From positions 1-64,000 of the forward strand of contig CALKXJ010000014.1 in NCBI GenBank assembly GCA_938003835.1: a DNA stretch of 64,000 nt, written 5' to 3'. This DNA comes from an uncultured Bryobacteraceae bacterium (GTDB lineage: Bacteria; Acidobacteriota; Terriglobia; Bryobacterales; Bryobacteraceae). A program made the position numbers and the translations under genes. Below the pieces are notes generated by a model, which was not told the origin of the DNA, did not search any database, and saw nothing but the letters and a program-made list of their open reading frames with translations. This document shows, in pieces, positions 9,088 through 19,141 of this stretch (within the stretch, counting starts at the first letter, position 1; the number at the start of each line of letters is the position of its first letter).

Positions 9088-9660
9088 GTGCCCGACGCCT
9101 GGAAGGAGCAGATCAGCGCCCTGCTGGCTCGCGAAGACTATGAAGCGCTGGCCGAAATGGCACGGCACAGCCTGCCGCGGGTGCTGCGGTCGCTGAACGG
9201 CAGGCTGGCAAGCGCCGACGAGGAAGAGAAACTTCGCGCCGTGCGGGCCTTGGGTCGGCTCGCCGCCGCGCGGGAACTGCTGGCTGAAGACCGCCTCCGC
9301 GAACTGGTGCGCCGCTACCTCTGGGCGCTCAATGACGAAAGCGGCGCCGTGCCCTATGGCATCCCGGAGGCCCTGGGCGAAATCCTCGCGGTGCGAGGCG
9401 AACTTCAAGCATCCTATCTGCCTATTCTCGGCTCGCTGCTGACCGAAGAGGAGATGTCACAGACCGGACCCATCGAGCGCGGGGTTGTCTGGGCCGCCGC
9501 GCGGATCGGCCCGCCTCTTGCGGCCCACTGTCCCGAGGTCGCCGGGGCGCTCGCCCGCATGGCCGAGGCGCATCCGGATGATGAAACCCGGCGACTGGCC
9601 GCGATCGCCTTGGCGCGGGTCACCGGCCGGGAGGGGGAACCGGATGGCGGCGACCGCTAA
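9088..9660 (+). CDS. HEAT-repeat protein of the DVU0298 type
   Basis: A 190-residue all-helical protein starting at GTG 9088, 13 bp after the isomerase gene. It consists of HEAT-like helix pairs; the segments LRAVRALGRLAA, YGIPEALGEILA and ETRRLAAIALARV show the repeat. The pattern (an early ALLAREDYEALAEMA, then LNDESGAVPYGIPEALGEI and a RGVVWAAARIG segment) resembles the DVU0298 family, whose function is not known. Its last 17 bp overlap the Crp/Fnr gene, so the two are likely made together. HEAT folds usually mediate protein contacts. Confidence 0.8.
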   Translation: MPDAWKEQISALLAREDYEALAEMARHSLPRVLRSLNGRLASADEEEKLRAVRALGRLAAARELLAEDRLRELVRRYLWALNDESGAVPYGIPEALGEILAVRGELQASYLPILGSLLTEEEMSQTGPIERGVVWAAARIGPPLAAHCPEVAGALARMAEAHPDDETRRLAAIALARVTGREGEPDGGDR

Positions 9661-10324
9661 AGAACGCCTCGCCCGCGTGCCCCTGTTTCACGGGCTGACG
9701 CCGGAGGAGCTCGAGCCGCTGGCCGCCCGGATGGTCGAGCGCCGCTACCGGGGAGGCCAGATGCTGTTCGGCGAAGGCGAACCTTGCGAGGGCATCTATC
9801 TGATCCTCGAGGGCAGGGTCAAAATCTTCAAGACCTCTCCGTCGGGCCGCGAGGTTACTCTCGCTGTCGAGTCCGCACCCTCGAGTGTCGCCGAAGTGCC
9901 CCTCTTCGACGGCGGGCCCTATCCCGCCTCCGTGATCGCTTTAGAAGACGTCACCGCCGGCTTCATCCACACCCGGGACTTCCGCCAGGCCTGCCGCCAG
10001 TACCCGGAGCTAGCGCTCAAGATGCTGGCCGCGGTAGGCCGCCGCCTGCGCCAGCTCGTCGCCCTCATCGAGGCGCTCACCTTCGGCAGCGTCCGCCGGC
10101 GTCTCGCCGCTCTGTTGCTCGAGTTCGGCGAGGAGGCCGGGGCCGCAGCCTTCACCCTGCCATGGACTCACCAGGAGCTCGCTTCGCGTCTCGGCACCGT
10201 CCGCGAAGTCGTCTCGCGAAACCTGAGCCGGTTTCAGTTCGAGGGCCTGATCCGCTCCTCCGGGCGGCGCATCGAGCTGCTGGACCCGGACGGCCTGCGC
10301 CGCGAGGCCGAGGCGGAGCTTTAA
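9644..10324 (+). CDS. Crp/Fnr-family transcription regulator
   Basis: A 226-residue regulator: cyclic-nucleotide-binding-type beta-roll (about 10-125), long dimerisation helix (about 120-150) and winged helix (about 150-215) with recognition-helix segment LGTVREVVSRNLSRF. ATG 9644 is used because the family N-terminus (RVPLFHGLTPEELEPLA) follows directly. It has only two Cys residues (EPCEG and QACRQ), not the N-terminal cluster of FNR, so an iron-sulfur sensor is unlikely; the ligand is unknown. It overlaps the HEAT gene by 17 bp and is followed 26 bp later by a heparinase-like gene. Confidence 0.92.
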   Translation: MAATAKERLARVPLFHGLTPEELEPLAARMVERRYRGGQMLFGEGEPCEGIYLILEGRVKIFKTSPSGREVTLAVESAPSSVAEVPLFDGGPYPASVIALEDVTAGFIHTRDFRQACRQYPELALKMLAAVGRRLRQLVALIEALTFGSVRRRLAALLLEFGEEAGAAAFTLPWTHQELASRLGTVREVVSRNLSRFQFEGLIRSSGRRIELLDPDGLRREAEAEL

Positions 10325-10350
10325 CGATCCCGCGGTGATATCATGGCCGC

Positions 10351-12714
10351 GTGCCGGCCCGTTTGGCTTTGTATCTGATCCTTTCGCTCGTCGCCGTCGC
10401 GGCAGCCTCGGCTGCGGTGCCCGATCGGAATCCCCTGCCCGACGAATGGGGCTACCGGCCCGCCGACGGCGCTCGCGTCCCGCTGAACCCGCCTTCGCTT
10501 ACCTGGGTCCACGAGAAGGACGCCGCCGGCTATGAAGTTCAGTGGGCGGCCGATCCCGGCTTTGAAAACGCCTCCAGCGCGGAAAATCTGCCTTGGTCGG
10601 TCTACACCCACCACCGCCCGCTCGCGCCCGGCACCTACTGGTGGCGCTATCGCATCCTCACCCGAAACGGCGAGCCCTCCGCCTGGAGCCGCGCTCGAAG
10701 TTTTACCGTGCCGCCGGAGGCTGTCCCCTTCCCTCAACCGACGCTCGAAGAGCTGCGGCAACGCATCGGATCGAATCATCCGCGCCTGTTCGTTCGCAAA
10801 CAGGATCTTGACCGCTTACGCGCCTGGGCCGCCGAAGGCGGCAGAGAGCCCTGGCAACGGCTGATCGCCCGCGCCGAGCAACTGCTGGGCGCCGAGCCGA
10901 CGCCGGAGCCGGAGGTCCGCGCCAGCGCCTCGGATCCCGCCACCCGCCAGTTCTGGTGGTCCAACCGCGTGCAGGCGATCCGCGCGCTTCAGGAGGCGGA
11001 AATCCTTTCCTTCGCCTGGCTGCTCACGGGCGAACGCAAGTATGGGGACGCCGCGCGCCGCTTCACGCTGAGGCTGGCCGAATGGGATCCGGACGGACCC
11101 ACCAACTTCGCACTCAACTGCGAGGCCGCCAAGCCGATGCTTCACCGGCTGGCTCGCGCCTATGACTGGGGCTGGGCGCTCTTTTCTGACCAGGAGCGCG
11201 CTCGCATCCGCGCCGTTCTGCTCCGCCGTGCCCTCGACGCCTGGCGGAGCGGCGAAGTGCGCGAAGGCGCCGGGCACCTCAATCAGCCGTACTCAAGCCA
11301 CGGCAATCGCACCTGGCACAAGCTGGCCGAAAACGCCATCGCCACTCTGGGCGAGACGCCCGAGTCGGACCGCTTCCTCGAGTACGCGGTGGCCAAGTTT
11401 TTCGCCGCCTATCCGGTCTGGTCTGACGACGACGGCGGCTGGCACGAGGGCCTCTCCTACTTTGCCGGCTACATGTCCAAGGCCGCCTGGTGGATCGACT
11501 TCGCCCAGTCAGCTCTCGGCATCGACGGCTTCAAGAAACCCTTCTTCCGCCACTTCGGCGATTACGCGCTCTATTCGGCGCCGCCCGGCTCGCCCGACCT
11601 GAGCTTCGGCGACCTGGCCCACCGCCCGCCTGGCCCGGGATGGTCCTTCATGCATTTCTTCGTGCGCCGCACCGGGAATCCGTATTGGGCCTGGTGGCTC
11701 GAGGCGTGGAAGATTCCGACCGACACGGGTGAGCCGGTGCTCGATTTCCTCTGGGGCTCGGCGCCGCCCGTCACAGCTCGGCCGCCCGTGGAACTGCCTC
11801 CCTCGAAGGTCTTCCGCGGCACGGGTGTGGCCGTGCTGAACACGAACCTCCTCGGGGTCGACAACGTGCAGGTGCGCTTCAAGTCCAGCCCGATGGGCAC
11901 CTGGAGCCACGGCCTGGAGGCGCACAACAGCTTCACGCTCACCGCCTACGGCGTGCCGCTCTTGGTGAATTGCAACTACCGGGACCTTTATGGTTCGCCC
12001 TTCCACCGCGGCTGGGTCTGGTCGACGCGCGCTCACAACACGGTTCTCGTCGACGGCCGGGGCCAGAAGCCCCGTTCGGCGGATCCCTTCGGCAGAATCG
12101 TCTCCGCCGAGCTCGGCGAAGGGCTCGATTACGTGGCCGGAGACGCCACGCTCGCCTACGAAGGCCGTCTCCGCCGCGCCATCCGGCACATCATCTTCAT
12201 CAAGCCCGACGTCGTGGTAGTGGCCGACGAACTGGAGGCGCCGCAACCGTCCACCTATCAATTGATGCTGCACGCGCAGGCGCCGTTTAACGTGGAGGAG
12301 CAGGCTGGGAGGCTGGTGCTCGACCGCGAGCGCGCCGGCGTCGCCGTGGATTACGTCGCCCTGCGTCCACTCAAGCTCCGCCAGTGGACCGGATACGATC
12401 CTGAGCCGGATTACCCGTACCTGGCCTCCGTGGGCAACCCGCCGATTCCGCCGCAATGGCACGTCGAAGCGGCGACGCCCCAGCCGGAGCCGCAGGCGTT
12501 CCTGATCACGCTGCTGCGCGTTTTCCGGAATGGGAGGGCGCCCGCGGAAGGCCCGCGGGTGGAGCGGGAGGGTGGAGAAGTCCGGCTCCGCTTTCCAAGT
12601 GCCGCGGGCGACGAAATCTCGGTCGACTTTGCGGCGCCGGGCTCGGCCGAGCTGGCCACGGTTGGCCGCGCCGGCCGTGAGTGGCGCCTGCGCCGCCCTC
12701 AAATTGGGGATTGA
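10351..12714 (+). CDS. Secreted DUF4962/heparinase II-III-like polysaccharide lyase
   Basis: A 787-residue exported enzyme starting at GTG 10351 with a signal peptide (ALYLILSLVAVAAASAA). An N-terminal fibronectin-like region (about 45-125, with WVHEKDAAGYEVQWA) leads into an alpha/alpha toroid (about 140-480) and a heparinase II/III-like beta-sandwich (about 490-780). Candidate catalytic residues lie in NQPYSSHGNRTWHK and in GLEAHNSFTLTAYG. The family cleaves uronic-acid polysaccharides by beta-elimination. It closes the plus-strand sugar cluster, so its product may feed the isomerase and oxidoreductase upstream; this is inference from position. Confidence 0.9.
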   Translation: MPARLALYLILSLVAVAAASAAVPDRNPLPDEWGYRPADGARVPLNPPSLTWVHEKDAAGYEVQWAADPGFENASSAENLPWSVYTHHRPLAPGTYWWRYRILTRNGEPSAWSRARSFTVPPEAVPFPQPTLEELRQRIGSNHPRLFVRKQDLDRLRAWAAEGGREPWQRLIARAEQLLGAEPTPEPEVRASASDPATRQFWWSNRVQAIRALQEAEILSFAWLLTGERKYGDAARRFTLRLAEWDPDGPTNFALNCEAAKPMLHRLARAYDWGWALFSDQERARIRAVLLRRALDAWRSGEVREGAGHLNQPYSSHGNRTWHKLAENAIATLGETPESDRFLEYAVAKFFAAYPVWSDDDGGWHEGLSYFAGYMSKAAWWIDFAQSALGIDGFKKPFFRHFGDYALYSAPPGSPDLSFGDLAHRPPGPGWSFMHFFVRRTGNPYWAWWLEAWKIPTDTGEPVLDFLWGSAPPVTARPPVELPPSKVFRGTGVAVLNTNLLGVDNVQVRFKSSPMGTWSHGLEAHNSFTLTAYGVPLLVNCNYRDLYGSPFHRGWVWSTRAHNTVLVDGRGQKPRSADPFGRIVSAELGEGLDYVAGDATLAYEGRLRRAIRHIIFIKPDVVVVADELEAPQPSTYQLMLHAQAPFNVEEQAGRLVLDRERAGVAVDYVALRPLKLRQWTGYDPEPDYPYLASVGNPPIPPQWHVEAATPQPEPQAFLITLLRVFRNGRAPAEGPRVEREGGEVRLRFPSAAGDEISVDFAAPGSAELATVGRAGREWRLRRPQIGD

Positions 12715-12917
12715 GTATACTGTCCCCGATTTTTCGCCGCCCAGCGCAGGTAGCGCACCAGATCGCGCCGGCGACGCCAGACGAATCGCCAGAAGCTTCT
12801 CGAGTCGATCGACTCGGCCGGTAGACCCCAGTAGGTCTCGATCCGCCAACGCAGGTACGGGCTCTTCGAGGGCTGGAGCCGGTAGCCGCGGGTGAGTTGC
12901 CAGACGAGGCCGAGCAT
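12699..12917 (-). CDS. Small conserved-looking protein, unknown function
   Basis: A 72-residue basic, Trp/Arg-rich protein. Its ATG follows the TAG of the upstream VWA gene with no intervening base, and its last 16 bp overlap the convergent heparinase-like gene. The composition (LRWRIETYWGLPAESIDSR, then FWRFVWRRRRDLVRYLRWA) is not that of a frame shadow: aromatic residues alternate with Arg in helical spacing, suggesting an amphipathic or membrane-associated helix. No family is recognised. Its position points to co-expression with the VWA pair. Confidence 0.6.
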   Translation of the reverse strand: MLGLVWQLTRGYRLQPSKSPYLRWRIETYWGLPAESIDSRSFWRFVWRRRRDLVRYLRWAAKNRGQYTQSPI

Positions 12918-13877
12918 CTAAAGACGCGCCGTCGAACGCGGCCGCTCCCGCCCGGCAGGCTGCTCCGGCGTGGCGTAGTAGCCCGAACGCGTCCGCACCG
13001 TGGGGTTGCCCCGCCCCTTCACCTCCACCTTGATGCGGCGGTAGCTGCCATCGAGCTCCTGGTTCTGCGGCGAATAGGCGATGACGTACTGGTTGCGGAT
13101 CTCGTGCGCCACTTGCACACAGATCGGCTCCACCTCGTCGGTCTCCTTCGGATAGTAAGCCAGGCCGCCCGAGGCGGTGGCCAGCGCGTTCAGCGCCCGC
13201 TGCGCCCGCTTGCGCTCCCGGCGCTGCTCCTTGTCGAGCAGGCCGATCGCATAGACGAGCACCTCGCTCTGCTGCACCTTCTGCACCAGCTTCTCGAGCG
13301 TCGTCGTGCTCGTGTTATCGTTGCCGTCGGTCACCACCAGCAGGACCTTCTTGTCCTTCTTGCCTTTCTCGAGCAGGTGATCGATCGACATGCTGATGGC
13401 GTCGCGCATCGCCGTGCCGCCGCGCGAGTCGATGCGGGTGAGGCCCTCCTCGAGCTTCTTGATGTCGTTGGTGAAATCGACGTCGAGGTAAGCCTCATCG
13501 TTGAAGTTCACGATGAAGACCTCGTCCTGCGGATTCGAGTTCCGCACCAGGGCCAGCGCTGCCGCCTCGACATCCCGCCGCTTGTCGGCCATGCTGCCCG
13601 AGTTGTCGATCACCAGCCCGAGCGAAATCGGCACGTCCTCGCGGCTGAAGATCTTCACCTGCTGCGGCACGTCGTTCTCATAAACGGTGAAGGCCGAGCG
13701 GGGCAGATCCGTAATCAGCCGCCCGTGGCGGTCGACGACGCTCGCGTGCAGGACCACCAGGCGGGTTTCGGCGCGGAAGACGGCTCCGGAATCCTGCTGC
13801 GCCGCGGCAGGCGGCATGAGCCCCAGCATGAGCGCGGCGGCAACCAGCACCGCCGCGGCGCTACTGCGTCGGAGCAT
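12918..13877 (-). CDS. Secreted VWA-domain protein (acidobacterial type), second of pair
   Basis: A 319-residue exported protein. ATG 13877 begins a signal peptide (SSAAAVLVAAALMLGLMPPAAAQ). A von Willebrand A domain covers about residues 75-270. The metal-ion-dependent adhesion site is VIDNSGSMADK (DxSxS) with the Thr in GGTAMRDA and the Asp in VVTDGNDN. The C-terminus (YRRIKVEVKG, TVRTRSGYYATP) is the typical ending of the VWFA-related acidobacterial family. Its start overlaps the end of the first VWA gene by 17 bp. The role is unknown; such proteins probably bind extracellular ligands or scaffold surface complexes. Confidence 0.9.
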   Translation of the reverse strand: MLRRSSAAAVLVAAALMLGLMPPAAAQQDSGAVFRAETRLVVLHASVVDRHGRLITDLPRSAFTVYENDVPQQVKIFSREDVPISLGLVIDNSGSMADKRRDVEAAALALVRNSNPQDEVFIVNFNDEAYLDVDFTNDIKKLEEGLTRIDSRGGTAMRDAISMSIDHLLEKGKKDKKVLLVVTDGNDNTSTTTLEKLVQKVQQSEVLVYAIGLLDKEQRRERKRAQRALNALATASGGLAYYPKETDEVEPICVQVAHEIRNQYVIAYSPQNQELDGSYRRIKVEVKGRGNPTVRTRSGYYATPEQPAGRERPRSTARL

Positions 13878-14871
13878 AGTAGCCGCTCCGGTAAGCGGCT
13901 TTGAGCGGGGGGAGGCCTCGCGGCTGGACCAGCTCGACGCGCACGCGCCGATATTTGCCGTCCTTCTTCTGATTGGTCGGCGTGTAGCCCAGAACATACT
14001 GGTTGCGCAATTCAATGCCGATCTTCGCCGCAATGTCGGGCAGTTCATTGACATTCTCCACCGGGAAGTGCCGGCCGCCGGTCTGCTCGGCCAGTTCGCT
14101 CAACAGGCTGGGACCCGCCAGCTCCTCGGCCGTCCGGCCGCGCGAAGCGATCGGCTCGAAAATCCCGATGGCATAGATTTGGACGTCGGCTTCGCGCACC
14201 AGGTTCTTGATTTCGCTCTGGGTATAGCGGCTGCTGTTGTCCCCGCCGTCGGAAAGCACCAGGAGCGCCTTGCGCGGATTGCGGGCTTTTTTCATTTCCG
14301 CCATGGCCAGATAGAGCGCATCGAGCAGGGCGGTGCGGCCCCGGGACTGGGTGAAGGCCAGGCGGTTCTGGATCTCCTCGGTCTCCTGGGTGAACGGCAC
14401 CACCAGTTGCGGCCGGTCGTTGAACTGCACCAGGAAAAACTCGTCCTCCGGACCCGCTGTCTTGAAAAACTGGGCGGCCGCCTGGCGCGACTTGTGCAGT
14501 TTGGCGCCCATGCTGCCGCTGATGTCGAAAACCAGACCGACCGAAAGCGGTGCGTCCTCGCTCGAGAACTGCGTCACCGTCTGCTCGACCTTATCCTCGA
14601 ACAGGCGAAAATGCTCCTTCTCGAGCCCTGTGACGACCTGGTTGAGAGGGGTGGTCACGGTCACGTTGATCAGCACCAGGGTCGTGTCCACGCGGATATT
14701 GGCGGGACGAACGCCCGTCGGATCTTCGCCGCTCGGGCGGGGTTTCGGCTTGATGGTGACCCGCGGCTCATTCAAGGCCGTGGGATTGTCAGCCGGGATG
14801 GCGGGAATCGCTCCGGCCAGGAGGAACGTCGCCAACCCGAAAATGGCTAATTGACTCCCCAATCTCGCCAT
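13861..14871 (-). CDS. Secreted VWA-domain protein (acidobacterial type), first of pair
   Basis: A 336-residue paralogue of the downstream VWA gene. ATG 14871, preceded by a GAGGGGGA ribosome site, starts a signal peptide (ARLGSQLAIFGLATFLLAGA). The VWA domain (about 85-290) has MIDAS residues in VFDISGSMGAK, GRTALLDA and VLSDGGDN. The N-terminal part (VLINVTVTTPLNQVVTGL, HFRLFEDKVEQ) and the C-terminal YRSGYYAP are hallmarks of the VWFA-related acidobacterial family. A TATACT -10 at 14907-14912 on this strand lies about 30 nt upstream of the start but lacks a clear -35. Confidence 0.9.
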   Translation of the reverse strand: MARLGSQLAIFGLATFLLAGAIPAIPADNPTALNEPRVTIKPKPRPSGEDPTGVRPANIRVDTTLVLINVTVTTPLNQVVTGLEKEHFRLFEDKVEQTVTQFSSEDAPLSVGLVFDISGSMGAKLHKSRQAAAQFFKTAGPEDEFFLVQFNDRPQLVVPFTQETEEIQNRLAFTQSRGRTALLDALYLAMAEMKKARNPRKALLVLSDGGDNSSRYTQSEIKNLVREADVQIYAIGIFEPIASRGRTAEELAGPSLLSELAEQTGGRHFPVENVNELPDIAAKIGIELRNQYVLGYTPTNQKKDGKYRRVRVELVQPRGLPPLKAAYRSGYYAPTQ

Positions 14872-14939
14872 TTCGCCAGTCCCCCTCGGACATCGCGCCC
14901 ACCTTGAGTATAGCATGCTAGTTTGTGGTAAGATCGACT

Positions 14940-15680
14940 GTGCCACGCCGCATTCTCGGGGTAATTCCCGCCCGGTACGCCTCTTCGCGGTTTCCCGGAA
15001 AGGCTTTGGCAGTAGCTGCCGGTAAGACCATCCTCCAGCACGTCTTCGAGCGCGCCAGCCGCGCCACTTCCCTGAGCCAACTCCTCATCGCCACCGACGA
15101 CGAGCGCATCGCCAGCGCCGCCCGCAGCTTCGGCGCCCCGGTCCGCATGACCCGCTCCGACCATCCCTCCGGCACCGATCGGGTCGCCGAAGTCGCCTCG
15201 GCCGATCCGGCCGAGATCGTCCTCAACATTCAGGGTGACGAACCGCTCATCGACCCTTCGGCCATCGACGCCTTGGCGCTGGCGCTGCTCGATGACGACG
15301 AAGCCCCCATGGCCACGCTCAAGAAGCGCATCGAGGATCCCCAGGAGTTCACCAACCCAAACGTCGTCAAGGTGGTGACCGACTCCCGCGGCTACGCCGT
15401 CTACTTCTCGCGTTCCCCGATCCCGTACGATCTGAGCGGCCAGGCGATCCACTACAAACATCCCGGGCTGTACGCCTACCGGCGCGAGTTTCTCCTCGGC
15501 TACTCCTCCCTGCCGGTCGGTCCCTTGGAGCGGGCCGAGCGCCTCGAGCAGCTCCGCGCCATCGAAAACGGCCATCGCATCCGCGTGGTCGAGACCGAGT
15601 ACGAGTCCCTCGGCGTCGACACGCCGCAAGACCTGGAGAAGCTGAAGCGGCTTCTCGAACGCTCCTTTATGGAGGACTGA
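14940..15680 (+). CDS. kdsB: 3-deoxy-manno-octulosonate cytidylyltransferase
   Basis: CMP-KDO synthetase, 246 residues, activating KDO with CTP for lipopolysaccharide inner core. The N-terminal nucleotide loop [16 protein letters not shown], the [10 protein letters not shown] segment, the SGTDRVAEV motif and the [19 protein letters not shown] block identify it. GTG 14940 gives a start aligned with known KdsB proteins; GTG 14925 would add five residues. Nine bp separate it from pyrG, whose enzyme makes the CTP it consumes, and kdsA follows, so the three form a KDO/CTP operon. It diverges from the VWA pair across 68 bp. Confidence 0.96.
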   Translation: MPRRILGVIPARYASSRFPGKALAVAAGKTILQHVFERASRATSLSQLLIATDDERIASAARSFGAPVRMTRSDHPSGTDRVAEVASADPAEIVLNIQGDEPLIDPSAIDALALALLDDDEAPMATLKKRIEDPQEFTNPNVVKVVTDSRGYAVYFSRSPIPYDLSGQAIHYKHPGLYAYRREFLLGYSSLPVGPLERAERLEQLRAIENGHRIRVVETEYESLGVDTPQDLEKLKRLLERSFMED

Positions 15681-15689
15681 GCGAGCGCC

Positions 15690-18147
<2,458 letters not shown>

Positions 18148-18181
18148 AACGGCTCGCGCGGGCGGCACGTCTTTTCTAGGC

Positions 18182-19132
18182 ATGTGGCTCCTAGCCGCCC
18201 TTGCTCTGCTGACGGCCGCCGGCGCCGGTTCGGCGCAGCTTCCCGATTACTTCCCGTTGCAGGAAGGCAACCAGTGGATCCACCGCCCGGTCGACGCTGC
18301 CGGCGAGCCGCTTCGAGTGGAGATCTCGCGCACCGGCTACTTCGCCGGGCAAGGTTACGTCCTGATAAGCGGCCTGCCCGACGGCGCCGCCTGGTTGCGG
18401 CTCTCTCAAGAAGGCACCCTCTACCGTTTCGACCCTGAGACTCAGCGCGAGGAGGTCTGGCTCGATTTCGGCGCTCCAATCGGAGAGCCGTTCCCGACGG
18501 CGGTCACACCCTGCAACCGTGCCGCTGTGATCGAATCCCGCGAGGCGGCCTGGAAGGGCCCGATCGGTGAGTTCACGAATGCTCTCGTCGTGCGCTACCT
18601 GCCCAGCATTTGTGCCGACGCGGGCCTCGAAAAGGAGGTGTACCTGCCCTGGGTCGGCCTTGTCGAGCGTACCGTCACTACAATTGCCGGCCCGCGCCGC
18701 TACCAGCTCGTCTATGCGCGCCTGGGCGGCGTGACCTACGTCTCGGCTCCGGAGCTGAGCGTCGCGCTCGCGCTCGACCGCTACCGGTACCCGCGCACGA
18801 CGCCGCCGGCCGTGCTCGAGGCGCGCCTCACGCTGCGCAACCATCACCTCGACCCGTTTACGCTCGAGTTCACCTCGAGCCAGCGCTTCGACTTCGAGAT
18901 CCGCGACGAGCGGGGCGCCCTTCTTTGGCGCTGGTCCGACGGCAAAGCCTTCCTCACCGTGATGGGAACCGAGGAGATCGCTCACGGCGAGAAGAACTAT
19001 GCGGTGTCCGTGCCGCTGGCCGACAAGAGCGGCGCGCCGTGGCCCGCCGGCCGCTACACGCTGCGCGCCTGGATTACGAACTCGGCGCCGCCGCGCTTTG
19101 AAGCGACCGCCGGATTCGAGATCAGTCGCTGA
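18182..19132 (+). CDS. Secreted protein with C-terminal BsuPI-like domain
   Basis: A 316-residue exported protein with signal peptide WLLAALALLTAAGAGSAQ. The N-terminal half (about 20-185) is an unassigned beta-rich region (YFPLQEGNQWIHRP). The C-terminal 120 residues resemble the BsuPI intracellular proteinase-inhibitor fold: LTLRNHHLDPFTLEFTSSQ, FDFEIRDERGALLWRWSDGK and WPAGRYTLRAWI are in family order. In Bacillus BsuPI inhibits an intracellular serine protease; here the signal peptide makes that exact role doubtful. It follows kdsA by 34 bp. Confidence 0.75.
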   Translation: MWLLAALALLTAAGAGSAQLPDYFPLQEGNQWIHRPVDAAGEPLRVEISRTGYFAGQGYVLISGLPDGAAWLRLSQEGTLYRFDPETQREEVWLDFGAPIGEPFPTAVTPCNRAAVIESREAAWKGPIGEFTNALVVRYLPSICADAGLEKEVYLPWVGLVERTVTTIAGPRRYQLVYARLGGVTYVSAPELSVALALDRYRYPRTTPPAVLEARLTLRNHHLDPFTLEFTSSQRFDFEIRDERGALLWRWSDGKAFLTVMGTEEIAHGEKNYAVSVPLADKSGAPWPAGRYTLRAWITNSAPPRFEATAGFEISR

Positions 19133-19141
19133 GACGAGCTC

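Noticed and set aside
12703-12736. Possible terminator after the heparinase-like gene (GGGGA, 12-nt loop, TCCCC, then T-run)
   Set aside because: The stem is only 5 bp with a 12-nt loop and overlaps the stop codon; too weak to call.
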